Assembly: GCA_028751875.1 (NCBI GenBank)
Contig: CM054141.1
Span: 66,431,090 to 66,495,089, forward strand
DNA length: 64,000 nt
DNA from: Rapana venosa
Taxonomy: Eukaryota; Mollusca; Gastropoda; Neogastropoda; Muricidae
Direction of reading: 5' to 3'
Within the stretch, counting starts at the first letter, position 1, and every line of letters begins with the position of its first letter. The notes below the pieces were generated by a model that had not been told where the DNA came from, did not search any database, and was given only the letters and a program-made list of their open reading frames with translations. A program made the translations under genes and the position numbers. Below are positions 46,629 to 62,670 of this stretch, one piece after another.

Positions 46629-48462
46629 GACTGTCGGTGTCAAAATAGAAATCACAAAAGTGACAAACTGGTTAAATCATAAACAATCATTCACAAATAA
46701 ATCTACAGAATACAGTACTTAATATAAATTAAAAACAGACTTTTTTAAAACAGTTGATCAATGTTGAGAAGTCCTAGCTTGGACGGAATGTCATGATGGA
46801 GGAAACAATCCCAAATTACAAACAGTATATTTTTCAAATCATCAAACAGCGAACACAAGACATAGTGATACAGATAGTTATTGCTGTTACTGTAATACAG
46901 GGAACAGTTGAAAAAAAGGGACAAACACTCAATACGTGTACTTTCATGTGTATACATGTATAAAATTTTCTGCAGATTTAAACAAGGCATAAATCTAAAT
47001 CAGTGTTAGTGTAATGAGCTTCAGAGAGAAATGGTTTTATCAGTTCTTATAGAAGTGTCATTTAAACTTAAAAGAACATTACCCTCCCGCAAAAACGGAC
47101 CTAAAATAAAGCCACAAACTAATCAAAAAGCTCAAGGAATGACACTATAAACTGAGGTCCTGGGTGCAAACATAATTTTACAGAAGATCTAGCACACTTG
47201 TTAAAAATAAAAGTATAAAAATCCATTTTGCCTTTTGAAAGAGACCACTGTGTGCCAGTGGGGAATAGATGACAAAATTGACAAAGCCACATGCACATGG
47301 GGTCTGAGTAGGTGAATCATTACACAATGTTAAAAAAAAAAAAAAAGCAAGCACACGATTGCTTATTCATAATACTCAACATAAAATAATTGAAATTGAA
47401 ATATAATCGGTGAATGTCTGCATCATTATCACTACAAATACTGACATATTTTCTGAATTCAAAACCTGTCCTGTCTATTAGTATTTATTACAGTATCAGA
47501 ATCTTGACACATAGTGACAACTGACTATATACTGAGAGTGAGACTGTGAGAGTGATACAGTGACACACAAGTGACAAAGTACATTCAGACAATTTGTCAC
47601 AATACATACACGTGCGTGCGGTACCACTCCCCTAACACACACATACATCTTTCATAAACACATTTCTTTTACTAGTTTTAGTGCTTTCTCAGTATGAAAG
47701 AACATGTGTTATATTCTATTATTAAAAAATCCCCTGAGTGAGAGTGTGCGTGTGCATGTGCACGCACATGTGCAGACTGCTGTGTCACCAGTGTGTGTGT
47801 GTGTGTGTGCTGTACGTTTGTATGTGTGTGCTCTGTGTGTACACATTACATGATAATGTGAAACTAGCAATAGGTAGAATGACCTTCACCTTACATCAAG
47901 TTCAATAGAAAAGAATAGAAAAGAATCAATCATTGAACTGTCTTCTATAGCTACATTTTGACACAGGCATTAAGGTAGAAAGGCCCATATATTTATCACA
48001 TGATTTAAACTGATCAATTGGTGAAAACAGAATTAAATAAAGGCTGGTGGATAGGCTAGGGTCTTTTTCAGTTTTTTTAACAGATCATAAACTCAACAAC
48101 TTCAACACGTCAAGCTGGACACTACTGCGAGCAGTCAACCCACTGATCGTGACAAACTGGCATATATGTTCTTCTTCTACTTGAAGTTAGTTGCCTAAAA
48201 TTAACGAGCTTTGATGCCTTTACGTCTGATTTTACACAAGAACTGATCACCTGATTTATCATTAGTGATCAAGTATCAAAAGTTGAAAAGGACACTAAAC
48301 CACATCTCCATGTGATCACTGATCAGTCGGCCCAATCAATTAAAAATCATCCTAAAAGTCAATAACACATTCAAAAATATTTTTGAAATGCATGCTGTAA
48401 ACAGGACAGTTTGCTAACTCTACTCACTGAAACAATGAAAAGAAACATGAAATGTTACGTAC
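46629..48462. other. UQCRQ 5' intron (inferred)
   Basis: Contains a SINE-B 3' half at 47137-47398 (plus) and GT-rich tracts near 47790. No coding exon was seen. Confidence 0.5.
47137..47398 (+). repeat. SINE family B 3' half, diverged
   Basis: 'actataaactgaggtcctgg', 'gaccactgtgtgccagtggg' and 'gatgacaaaattgacaaa' match the family body; the head is absent. Confidence 0.7.
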
Positions 48463-48530
48463 TGTCTCTCACGTTAGTCTTCCCCTCCTTCGTCCTTGGA
48501 AATGACCGAATCAAGGCGACACAGTTTCGT
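48463..48530 (-). other. Candidate UQCRQ noncoding first exon
   Basis: Minus-strand unique sequence ending at donor GAGACA|GTACGT, 1.8 kb upstream of the coding exon. The extent toward 48530 is a guess and no core promoter element is clear. Confidence 0.3.
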
Positions 48531-49772
48531 AGTTCTGTTACGAAAATCCACCAAGCACTTTTTTGCATATAAATCAATATTGGATACAAGTATAACCCAA
48601 CGATATCTGCTAAATCTCGGAAAACTTTGTGAGATATTTTCTTTATATTTTAAAACTTTTTCCGTTCTAAGGTTTTATACGAAACTAAAATAGTAGTCTT
48701 AGTTTCTTTAAACAGCTGTATACCGAAATAAAACAAACTTTCAAAAAATGTAACGAACCATATACTTAGACCTAACAGGGGGGGCGTACAGACACAGAAA
48801 TATGGGGCAAGGTAAAAAAGATGCGAGAGAAAAAAGTGCTTTTCACATATGATTTCCCCACAAATCTATGAGAAACTAAAACATATTTGGCTTTCAGATT
48901 ATTTGCTAATATCTGCATTATCATTTTTTCTTCTTTTATTTTAAGGATGACAATGACAATGACAAATTCTTTTATTTCGAGGATAATGAATAAGCACTCA
49001 TGTGCTTTTTTACATCCAGTCCCTGTCCGTAGGGATACATCTTAACAATAACCCAACACTTATTACAGTCTCACAGTAGAAACGAGGGGAAATAACCCTT
49101 TTCAAAACAGCCCCCCCCCCCCAACACCCCCCCCCCCCCAGCAAAAAAAAATAAAAAAAAACCCTAACCCCCCCCCCCCTCCCCCCCAAAAAAAACCCCC
49201 CAAACCCCAACCAAAACAAACAAACAAACAAACAAACAAAAGAGAAAGAAAAACCAAAAACCAACAAAAGAAGAAAAAAGAGAAAAACAAAACAACAACA
49301 AGAACAACGAAAAAAACCAAGAAAAAAACATCAACCAAACTTAATAAGTCATAAAATAAACATCTACACATTGTCAAATGGTATATACACTTGTTACACA
49401 TAACAATAAGATATTGAAATAGGGCACTCATTAAAATTTAAGTACAGCGGACAAGTCCAATAAAGTATGGAAAATATAAAATATGAATCCTTCATCAGGA
49501 TACACTATAACTATAAGCAAAACGATAAAAGGTGAGAGAGAGACAGAGAGACAAAGAGTGTGTGTGTGTATTTCAGAGATAATATCCAATATATAATTCC
49601 CAAAACAGTACACGATCACCATCAACACTTTTTTTTATTTTTATATTATACTCGTTTCAAATTATATGTCATGATAATGAAATAAACTCAATATCCCCTT
49701 ACATTCACACAATAAAAACAAGAAACAAAACAAAAGAAGAAATCTAAACCTATAAAGTCATTGAGGGAGAGA

Positions 49773-49854
<82 letters not shown>

Positions 49855-50100
49855 CAGGGATAATACTGCATATATAATACTCACATAGCACACGATCAAC
49901 ACCAACATTTTAATTATACTCATACAAATTGAATGTCATGATAATAAAATAAGTGAAATACCCATACACTCACACAATAAAGAGGGGGAAAACCCCAATA
50001 AAGTCATAAAAGGAACATCTACACATTGTAAGTAAGAGAGACATTTTTTTCCAGAATAATGAATAAGTACTCATGTGCTTTAAAAAACAACAACATTATA
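48531..50100. other. Intergenic DNA rich in simple repeats
   Basis: A SINE-B tail at 48980-49031 (minus). A/C homopolymer-rich DNA at 49108-49320, (GT)n of about 40 units at 49773-49852, and poly-C at 50117-50136. No gene was seen. Confidence 0.6.
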
Positions 50101-50136
50101 TTAAATTTAATGAACCCCCCCCCCCCCCCCCCCCCA

Positions 50137-53100
50137 CCCCCTCCCCCTTTGGGATTTCCCGGGGTATGCTTACAAAGCGAGCATTGCAAGAATAGGATCC
50201 CTGCCCTCCAACCAGGCATGCGTAAGAGGCGACTAAGGTGGAACCCTTCCTCCAGGTTGGGGGTTGGGCACAGGGCTAACAACCCTGCCCCAAGTAAAAA
50301 AAGAGCAGTTACAGAAACAGCAACAGAGAAAACTTATATTTTTTGCGTGCGAAGGACCTCCCGGTCCAGGGGAACTCGTAAATGCTGATGGCCAAAGCCG
50401 AGGGGAAGCTACCAGCAGGATAAGGGAAGACCTGAACACCACCAAAACTAAGATCAACTAGGACATTGGAACGTGAGGACGATGTATGAGACGGGGCAAG
50501 CTGGCACAGGTAACATTAGAGAATGAGAAGATTAAACCTCATGTCCTAGGAGTAAGCGAGAGTAGATGGACGGATCTGGGAGAATGAGAACCACCACCGG
50601 AGAAACCGTCCTCTACTCTGGAGATATGACGACCAGCACAACGAGGGAGTTTCCCATCATCTCAAGAAAGGCGTTGAGCGATGCCTTATGGAGTGGAAGC
50701 CCATCAACAGCAGACTAATGAGTGCGAGACTAAAGGGGAAGGCACATCAACATCACCATCATCCAGTGCTACGCACCAACCAACAACAGCAACGATGAGA
50801 GCAAAGACGACTTCTAACCACCAGCTGCAGACAGAGACAGAGAAAGCCCCACGCCATGACCTCATCGCCCATCATGGGGGACCTCAATGCCAAGTGGGAA
50901 GTGAATACCCCGACTATGAAAGAGTCATGGAAGACACGGGGGGGGGAACAAAATGACAACGGGGAGAGACTTGTGGAGTTCTGCGCCATGAACAACTTAG
51001 TGATAGGGGGGGACCCTCTTCACGCACCGGGACATCCAAAAAGCTGACTTGGGCGTCGCCGAATGGGAGAGATATAAACCCAGATTGACCATCTGATGAT
51101 CAATGGTATGTGGAGACGATCTCTTCTGGATGTGAAAACCACGAAGTGCAAATGTCGGAAGCGATCATCACCTGGTGACAGCACACATCCAGATGAAACT
51201 GAAGAAGAACACAAGACCAACCACTCAAGCGCGATTTGATACCCCGCGATTGAGAGACACCAACTTTAAGTCTGCATTTGCCCAAAGATCTGAGAAACAG
51301 ATTCCCCTCCTGCAGAACATGACAGAACAGCATGACATAGATACGACATGGAAGCAGATCTATAAACTGTACACGAGAGCAGCAAGGACAACATCGGCCA
51401 TCAAAAGAAGAAGACCAACAATGACTGGACCAACAAGAGACCCTCGATGCCATCAAAGAAAAAAGAGAGACCAGAAGAGACTTCTGCAAGTAAAGTCTCC
51501 ACGGCTACGAGAGAGGCAGGAAGAGTTGTACAGAGAGGCACACAAGGAAAGTGAAGAGACTCGCACCTGTGACAAGAAGAAGCCATGGACCAGCTGGCAG
51601 CTGAGGCAGAAGAGGCGGCGGCCCAAGGAGAGCAAGGAGAGTCTACAAGATCACCAAGAAAATATGCAACAAATTTTAAGAGGGGGCGTGGGGACCAATC
51701 AGGGACAGACAAAGGAAACTGTTGACAACAGAGAAAGAGCAAGAAGAAAGATGGGCTGAACACTTCCAGGAAGTTCTCAACCGACCACCACCTGACGAGA
51801 CAGCCGACATCCCAGAAGCTACAAAAGACTTAGACATTGACGTCAACCCCCCAACAAAGGAAGAGATAGTGGCTGCCATCAAGACCCTCAAGAACTGCAA
51901 GTCACCAGGGCCCGGGCAACCTTGGGGCCGAACCTGTTCAAGCAGATTCGAACTAGCAGCTGACATACTGCAACCACTGTTCACAGCTGCATGGAAGAAC
52001 GGGAAAATTACCTGATGATTGGGGCCAAGGGAGTGATAGTCAAAATCCCCAAAAAAGGGAAACCCCGGCGACTGCAACAACTGGGGGGGAATCACTCTTT
52101 TGTCTGTGCCCAAACAAAGATAAATGGCCAAGATCATCATCAAAGAATATCAGACACTGTGGACGATGCTTTTAGGAAGGGAAAAAGCAGGGTTTCAGGA
52201 AGCAACGAGGATGTATAGACCAGATATTCACGCTCAGAAACATCATCGAACAGTGCACAGAGTGGCAAAAGACAACTGTATGTGAATTTTGTGGACTTCG
52301 AAAAGGCATTTGACAGCATACACAGATACAGCCTTTGAGTATCCTTCGACACTATGGCATCCCATCGAAATGGTACACCTTATCAAAAGCTTCTATGACA
52401 ACTTCAGATGCTCTGTGGGGCCCTAGCAACACGTCTTCGAAGTAAAGATCTGGAGTAAGACAAGGATGTGTGAGTTGGCGTTCTCTTCAATCTGGCCATT
52501 GATTGGGTGATGAGGAAGACGACAGAAGACACCCCAAGAGGGATCGCTGGAGCCTGTTCTCAACACTAACGACTTTGACTTTGCTGATGACCTGGCGCTG
52601 TGTCCCACACACACCAACATATCCAGGAGAAGACCAGCAGACTCCAAAACATTCGGATAGCAAGTGGGGCTTCGTATTAGCACCCGAAAACAGAGACAAT
52701 GTCGTTCAATGTGAACACACCAGCCCTGTGAAAGTGAATGGAACGACCTGCGCCAGACAGACAAGTTCACATACCTTTGGGAGCACCATCAAAACAGGGG
52801 GGCGCACAAAAGAAGCATCCACAACAGACGGGGCAAGGCCAGGATGTGTTAGGGAGATGAACAATATCTGGAGATCAAATCAGACAAACACCAAACACCA
52901 AGCGAAGCTATACCAAAAGCGTGGTGTGGTCACGCTCCTGTACGGTTCGGTGCTGGGGATGACGGAAGTGGATCATTACCAAACTTCGATCCTTCCCCAC
53001 TATATGCCTGCGAAGAATTCTCCGGATCTTTAAGGCCAGAGAAGATCTCCAATGAAAAACCTACACGGAGATGCGGCAAGAAAACATGGGAATATCATCA

Positions 53101-53400
53101 CCAGACGCGGTGGAGTGGAATTTGGGGACATCCTCCCAAGAAAACCACATTCCCAAACACAAGAACAGTATTGCACTGGACCCCAGAAGGAAGGAGAAAG
53201 AAAGGAGGACCAAAAGCAACGTGGAGGAGAACTGTAGAAAGTGAGATGAAGGCCATGCAGCACTCTTGGGGATCAGTGACTAGATTGGCCCAGGATAGGC
53301 GGGAGTGGAAGCGCTTTGTTGCTGCCCTACACACCGCTGGGTGTAATGGCTAATGATGATGATGATTATTATAGTAGTAGTATTAGTATTATTATCATTA
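50137..53400 (+). mobile_element. Decayed near-full-length non-LTR retrotransposon (RTE/CR1-type LINE)
   Basis: Frame-broken coding runs in order. Endonuclease: start about 50463, MYETGKLAQV, VLGVSESRWT; then GDLNAKW, NDNGERLVEFCAMNNLVIGG and SDHHLV-like. Reverse transcriptase: EHFQEVLNRPP, KNCKSPGP, QLYVNFVDFEKAFDSI, GVRQGC-like, and ADDLAL-like near 52590. C-terminus: VKVNGT, REMNNIWRSNQ, WRRTVESEMKAMQHSW. It ends at about 53345 in a (GAT/ATT)n tail. Many frameshifts and stops show it is dead. The exact clade cannot be fixed by eye. Confidence 0.85.
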
Positions 53401-54539
53401 CTATTATCCCACCTTCGAGTAGGTCTACATTTCTTTTAAATGAATGAATAAATCTTTCAATTAACATCTTTTCACACTTGTAATTTTAGAGGACTCCCAC
53501 CCCTCCCCTTCTTTTACAATCTTGTAACGATTTGTAAGATGATCCCAATCATGTTACATCAAAATGGCTCAGATTTTTATCTATAACCCTTCCTTCCGCC
53601 CCCCCCCCCCCCTTCCCTGTAGAATTAAATGATTCGTTGATGTGACTTTTCCGACTTCTTTTCCTAAACAGGTGAAATGAAAGAGCTGTGTTTTAGATGC
53701 AGTTTTCTGTGATTCTACAGTCAGAGTTTGGTAGGACACACTGAGTTGGACAAGTGGTCTGGTGATGGTCACCATTTTTTAAAAAATAGGGGGTTGGGGG
53801 ATAGATTTTGTTTAAACCCAAATTTCCCCCCCTCTCACTGAGTCCTGAAAGTGAGGGCTGGGGGGGTTTCTTTCAGAGAAACCTAAACCCTTTGTGAAAC
53901 GTGCTTTTATTTATTTCTTTTTCTTTCTTTCATCTCCGCTGGTCCCCTTCGGTGCCCGCGGGGAACAGACGTCTGCTGCACAAGGCGGGGGCTTGATGTA
54001 GTGACAGCAGGGCCGCGGGGGTTTCAGCCAGGATCGCCCCGCCCCTTGGTCACCTCGGGCTTTCCAGCCTTTGTATTTTTGGTGTATGCCCGTGGGGCAT
54101 TGGTTGGGCGGCATTCTAGTGAGGCCCAAAAGCCACCGATCCTTATTGTTCTAGGGGGGGGAAAAAATTGGGTGTTAGTCCGACTGTCCTGATCCCCTCA
54201 TTCTTGATTTTGTCGCGTCGGGTTTGTTGACAGCTTTCTCGGCAGCCTTTTCACATTGCCCAATTTTTTCTCAAAGGGCTTTTGTTGGGGCCCCATTTTC
54301 TGACACGGATGTGAGTGTTAAAACAAAGATGGCGTTGATGAGTTTTGCCTTGGTCCCAAAGGGGATCAAAAGTTTTAGGGGGGGGGGGGGGGAAGGGGGG
54401 GAAGGGGGAGTTGGAAACTGATGCGTTCGCTTTCTGGCATCTTGTTTTATCTCCTGCCCAAATTTTTTCCTTTTCAGTGAAGAGGGTGCCCAAAGGTATT
54501 AAATTCTTTGGTCTTTTTTCAGCTGGGGGCCGTTGATGT
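53401..54539. other. Intergenic DNA, partly low-accuracy-looking
   Basis: No gene identified. From about 53800 homopolymer G and C runs become frequent and odd. The right part may contain the 3' end of the neighbouring minus-strand LINE. Confidence 0.4.
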
Positions 54540-56280
54540 TGAGTCAACTTCCTAGTTTCTGCTGCAGACAAATTCGTTTGGTGATATGATCTTTAGCAAC
54601 CCCTCGCAGCTTGTGTGAGTTGGGCTGGTATTTGTGAAGAGTCTTTTTTCTGATTTATCAAGGACTGGGCTCAGCAAATAAATTCGTTTAGGCCCAAGAT
54701 CGGGTTTTCTTTTCCCTTTTTAACCTGTCCAGTAGATTTCGAAGAGAAGGAAGAGTACCGCCTTTCCGACCCCTATGAACCGGGAAACCCGTCGGATGTT
54801 CCCTGGCTTTCGACTGCGCCCTACTGTTGGCATAGATGCCTTTATATTTAAAAACAACGTCCCTTCACGGCCTGCTCCTGGATCTTCCAGAGTTGTCTCT
54901 GTTGCCGGTGGGGGGAAAACTTTTTTTTTTTTGTCAACGAATACTTTCAGGGCTTGGTTGTATTCGATGGGGTCTTTTTAACACTGTCGGGTGCAAAATG
55001 GTCTGTGCACCCTCTTCCTTTCCAAAAATCCAAAAGGGCATTGCTCAGTAGGGGTTCTGCTTGGCTTTGTGCGTTTGTTCCAGAATCTTTGCGTCATTTT
55101 TCCCCACATGGCTGGAATGAAATGCCTCTGTAGGGCTCAATCTCTTTTCTGCCCCTTTTTCTTCCAAATTGGGACCACTATTGATTTTGCCAGTCCTTGG
55201 ACTTTCCTCTTTCCCCTGCTTTTGAAGATGATGGTGACCACTTAACTCCCCTTTCTTTCCCCATGCAAGGATGGCTTCAGTTGTTTTCCGTCATCGCCTG
55301 CGTTTAAAACCCTTTTTAAAGGGAACGGAAAGGACCATTACCTAAAGGGCGGGGGAGCGAGGCTCAGAGACCCATTCTCTAGGGCCGCAATTGAGGGCGG
55401 GGGCCCCCCTCTCCTCTCCCCCATTCTTTACCTTCCCTGACCCTAAAGAGGGCAGGTACGCATTTACAGCTGGGGGAACTGGGGGAACTGTACTGAAGCC
55501 AAGGCGCGCAAACGGTCACCCATCCAACTGGTAACCACGCTCGACGCTGCTTAACTTGGCTGAGGGAAAGCGAGTGCTCCGACCACTGAGCTATCCCGTC
55601 CCCTATGGGCTGGTCTTAATTGCTTTTCTTGTTTCAGCTTCAAGGATTTGGGGCTCTAATTGGTCTTTATAGCGTGGTGAGAACTGAGAGCTGGAAGCTT
55701 GTACTCCAGATGGGTTTAAAAGATCTTTAAAATAGTCTTCCCATCGTTTCAGAATTTCCTCTTCTTTGTGCAGTGCCTCTCCATTTGCATCATTCACTAC
55801 TGTTGTTGGATTGAATGGCTCATCTCTTACTCTCATCGTCTTCACACTTTTGAAAATTTCTCTTGGGGGTTCTTGCAAATTTCACTTAACTTCTCTCCAT
55901 AAGTCGCCCAAGATTTTTCTTTGGAGGCTTTCACAACACGATTACTATGTCTTCTTGCGATTATGTACTTGACGTAGTCCTCTTCTGTCTTGGTCTTGAC
56001 CCAAGCTTTATATAGCTGTTTTTTTTCTTTGATGGCTTCCTTCACCTCTTGGTTCCACCAAGCTGTAGCTTTCCTGTTTTTACCTCCACATTTCTTTGTC
56101 CCGCAAACTTCCCTTAAGGTGTTCAAGAGAGCTGGCTTGAAGGTGTCCCAGACTTGCTCCATATTGAGAGGTGTTGTATCAATGGAGTCAAGTTTCACCT
56201 TGATAGCACTGTGAATCTGTTCTTGCACTTCTTTCTCTTCCAGTTTGAGGAGGTTGATCTTTTCAGGCTGGTTCTTCCTA
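54540..56280 (-). mobile_element. LINE (non-LTR) coding remnant, interrupted by a SINE
   Basis: From the right on the minus strand: GGKNRKATAWWNQEVKEAIK and YIIARRHSNRVVKASKEKSW (linker region), then LKRWEDYFKDLLNP before the SINE at 55315-55603. Left of the SINE, broken frames give DWQNSIVVPIWKKKG, an 'EQ..FGF' plus RGCTD-like block, and VFVDFKKAFDSV. These are consecutive reverse-transcriptase motifs. The right half is cleanly open and the left half is full of frame breaks. Confidence 0.78.
55315..55603 (-). repeat. tRNA/5S chimeric SINE (family A) nested in a LINE
   Basis: The right half (55440-55603), with the tRNA-like head and 5S-like segment, is nearly perfect. The left half (tail side) has many base losses and G/C substitutions relative to 42521-42818. 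Confidence 0.85.
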
Positions 56281-56338
56281 GCAGTTGTTATTTTCTTCTT
56301 CTGAGTATTTATTTAGTAGGCCTGCATTATGTACAAGT

Positions 56339-56588
56339 GGGGACGGGATAGTTCAGTGGTCAGAGCACTCGCTTTCCCCAGTTAAGGTTAAGCAGCATTG
56401 AGCGTGGTTACCAGTTGGATGGGTGACCGTTTGCGCACCTTGGCTTCAGTACAGTTCCCCAGTTCACCCAGCTGTAAATGGGTACCTGCCTCTTTAGGGT
56501 AAGGGAAGGTAAAGCAGCGAGGGAGAGGAGATGGGCGCCGCCTTCAATATGCTGGTCCCTTGAGAAGTTGAGGTCTCTGATGCCTCAC
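56339..56588 (+). repeat. tRNA/5S chimeric SINE (family A), 3' end replaced
   Basis: Starts GGGGACGGGATAGTTCAGTGG, includes GTTGGATGGGTGACCG and the family-A body. It stops at 'gatgcctcac' and switches directly into family B. Confidence 0.88.
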
Positions 56589-56795
56589 TAAACCGAGGCC
56601 CCGTGTGCGAACGCATGCAGAACATCTTGCACACGCGTTAAATTCTGTTCCGCTTTTCGAAAGAGTAGGCTATTGTGTGCCGGTGGGAACAGATGACAAA
56701 ATGTACCAAACCGCATACACACGGGGACTGGATGTAAAAAAACACACGACTGCTTATTCCATTGTCCTCGATATAAAAGAATAAATAAATAAATA
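56589..56795 (+). repeat. SINE family B 3' half joined to family A
   Basis: Begins mid-family-B at 'taaaccgaggccccgtgtgc' and runs to the tail 'ttattccattgtcctcgat' with (AAAT)n. Confidence 0.88.
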
Positions 56796-56907
56796 AATAA
56801 CACCACATAGGTTATGAGACACCTTTACCCTTTATGTAAAAGAATCCATGGCAACAAGCCAGTTGTCCTTGGTAAAACTCTGTAGAGAAAAATGTCAATA
56901 GAGAGAG

Positions 56908-57024
<117 letters not shown>

Positions 57025-57044
57025 GACAGGCAGAATCGTCTCAC

Positions 57045-59336
<2,292 letters not shown>

Positions 59337-59420
59337 CTGTAGAAAACGTACAAGCGGAGCCACAATTTGCTACAAAAAGTACAATCACAATGCTATAGGC
59401 TTGTGCTTTTACTTACAACA

Positions 59421-59815
<395 letters not shown>

Positions 59816-59989
59816 CTGTACTGCATTGTACCGTGTGCAACTTAAAGTCCACCACTGGTTATCTAGAAGCAAAATGATATAGGGGTTTGCGGTGTAGAAT
59901 GCAGAAGGTCAGTGGTTTGAATACCGTCTAAAGCTAATGTTTTCCTTGACCACCAGACCAGTGTTAGTGTTTGGGATGTCAGTATAAAC

Positions 59990-60545
59990 CAGATAATAAT
60001 AATAATAATAATAATAATGATGATGATGATAATAATAATAATAATAATGATAATAATAATAATAATAATAATAAATGGAATTTATATAGCGCTATATCCT
60101 GCAAAAACAAATCAAAGCACTTGCATTCATCGTACTCTTACACATGCATCACGTTACAATTTATAGTTTTTTACAAATTCAAATGTATACGCATACACAC
60201 ACGCACGCATGCACACACACACACACGCGCGCACGCATGCACACACACATACACACACGCGCACGCACACACACACACACACACACACATAGAGGTCGTA
60301 CACTTTGGAAGGGTGATGGGGGTTTTGGCTGTTGAGAGCAAGGACTGAAATGAGATGAAACAAGAGGGGAGAATCTTAGGTTTGAAATAAATGTGTTTTG
60401 AGGCTGGATTTAAAAGTGCCATAAGTAGGCTTTTGGCGAAGGGAGAGAGGGAGGTCATTCCAGATCGATGGGCCAGAAATAGAGAAAGAGCGACGGCCAA
60501 CAGTGGATTGGTTGAATGTAGGTATTGGTAAGTAAGCACGAGGTA
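59990..60545 (-). mobile_element. CR1-like LINE 3' end (second subfamily)
   Basis: Minus strand: TVGRRSFSISGPSIWNDLPL, then [11 protein letters not shown] and stop. A CA/GT-rich 3' UTR follows, and the terminus 'gatatagcgctatataaatt' then (ATT)n. It is homologous to 45870-46290 with a different UTR. Confidence 0.82.
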
Positions 60546-61107
60546 TGTGCAGCAGACTGGAGGGCCAGGCAGGAGAAGGGAACAGAGGGGAACATGCGTT
60601 CTTTTTCTTTCCCCTTTACCCCGTATGGAGAGTTACTACAACAACACACTGAAGAGCTCTCTACCCAGTTCTTCTGTTTTTGTCGGTTGTGTGCCAAGGC
60701 TGAAGTTTTTAGTGATGGTTTCCCTGTCTATTCCGTTCTGGTGTTGATCATCCTGTCTTTCTCATCTACCCCCCACCCCCTCCTGTACTTGACTGCTTCC
60801 CTGGAAATAGGTCTAGTTTAGTCCGGTAATTGGATCTTGTTATTAGGCCATGATATGGGACTTTCTTTTTTTATAACTGTGATGTCAACAGATGTCTAAA
60901 TGAATCTAAGTCTTAGTAGTGATTTTGTTCTCTTGGGTATTGGTGAGATGGTAACTATATTTGATGCTGTACATCTGAAAATAAGACATCCTGTTTATTT
61001 TTTCTTGGCTATTTCATAATTTCTCTAGTTGAGACATTAAAGTGTTCTTGAATCTTAAGTCTTGGCTTCTTCTTTCAAGATCAGCTGTTGGTATCCTTGT
61101 CTTGCAT
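60546..61107. other. Intergenic DNA
   Basis: Unique-looking sequence with no recognised gene or repeat; possibly the 5' continuation of the LINE fragment. Confidence 0.4.
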
Positions 61108-61111
61108 TCAG

Positions 61112-61116
61112 CAGCT

Positions 61117-61177
<61 letters not shown>

Positions 61178-61660
61178 AAGTAGTAGAAGTAGTAGTAGTA
61201 GTAGTAGTAATAGTAGTAGTAGTAGGAGTGGTGGTGGTAGTAGTAGTTTGTAGTAGTAGTAGTAGTAGTAGATGATGATGATGAAGAAGAAGAATGCGAA
61301 GAAAAAGAATGCGAAGAAGATTGCAAAGAAAAGAAGCGAAGAAGAGAACGGAAGAAGAAAGAACGCGAAGAAGAAAAAGAAGAAGAACGCGAAGACGAAA
61401 AAGAAGAAGATGAAGAAGAAGAATGCGAAGAAGGAGAAAACTGCGAAGAAAAAGAATGCAAATAAAGCGAAGAAGAATGCAAAGAATGCAAAGAAGAAGG
61501 ATGCGAAGAAGAAGAGAAGATGAAAAAGAAGAAGAATGCGGAAGAAGAAGAAGAATGCAAAAAGAAAAAAGCAAAGAAGAATGCAAAGAAGGAAGAATGG
61601 AAGAAGAATGCGAAGAAGAATGCGAAGAAGAAGAACAACAACAAGAACAAGAAGCAGAAT
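61112..61660 (+). repeat. (GCA)n-(GTA)n-(GAA)n compound array
   Basis: GCA units (61112-61141), GTA units with interruptions (to 61270), then a degenerate purine-only-like array of GAAGAA and GAATGC blocks to about 61640. Long Lys/Asn or Phe/Ser frames are artefacts. Confidence 0.92.
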
Positions 61661-61679
61661 GCAAAAACATATGTCAGAA

Positions 61680-61900
61680 TAAATAAATAATGCAAAACAG
61701 CCTTGTATTCTAGGAAAGTGTTTCGTCTTAAAGGACCAGGCATGGGTTTAAACAATACCACAACCAAGACCTTGATGAAGGTCATCCGCAGTCCACATCG
61801 AGTCAGGTCGGGCAAATCAAATTGTACAGCTGCAAAAGGGCCTCCCAATGTGTCACCAAACATTTTATATAAATAGCCCTTTTCTATTATTGAGTGGTGT
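61680..61900. other. Non-repetitive island between arrays
   Basis: Open on the minus strand for about 70 codons (MFGDTLGGPFAAVQFD and on) but without splice signals or a recognised domain. Confidence 0.25.
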
Positions 61901-61972
61901 GTTTTTTTTCTTTTACTAATTTTTGAAAATAATTCTTGCATTGATGAAAGGATTGTATATATGTAATTATGT

Positions 61973-61975
<3 letters not shown>

Positions 61976-62040
<65 letters not shown>
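61976..62040 (+). repeat. (AATC)n-(ATCT)n microsatellite
   Basis: About eight AATC followed by about nine ATCT units. Confidence 0.95.
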
Positions 62041-62344
62041 AAAAAACTTCGGGTATGCACTCACACTATAACTCACATATACTATGTAAGATAGAACATA
62101 AAATATCTAATTGTATTCAGGATTTTTGCTTCTAGTTAAAAGCAATCAAACCATACAAACAACAACAACAACATTAACGACAACAACAACAGAAACAACC
62201 ACAATAAAAACAACAAAATTAAAAAAACCCAACAATCTAATTTTAGAACATCAGAAGCGTATGTACTTGTTTATTTTGTTGTTGTTGTTTAAAGTGCTGT
62301 GAAAAATTATATATCTGAATGCTGTGTCACAAGGGTATTCCACA

Positions 62345-62528
62345 CATGATAATAATAATATTGATACTACTACTACTACTACTACTACTATGCTACTACT
62401 ATACTACTTACTACTATTACTACTACTATACTACTTCTTACTATACTACTACTACTACTACTTTCTACTATACTACTACTACTTACACTACACACATAAT
62501 AATAATAATAATAATAATGATACTACTA

Positions 62529-62573
<45 letters not shown>

Positions 62574-62670
62574 CTACTACTACTGCTGATAATAATCATG
62601 ACGATGATGATAATGATGTGATGATAATAATAATAATAATAATAATAATGATGATGATGTGATGATGATG
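62345..62670 (+). repeat. (ACT)/(AAT)/(GCT)/(GAT) compound trinucleotide array
   Basis: A patchwork of trinucleotide tracts with 4-bp slips; no coding potential. Confidence 0.93.

Noticed and set aside
61108..61941. Large minus-strand frame of 277 codons
   Set aside because: Most of it is Phe/Ser/Tyr translation of trinucleotide arrays; the non-repetitive first 70 codons have no recognisable domain.
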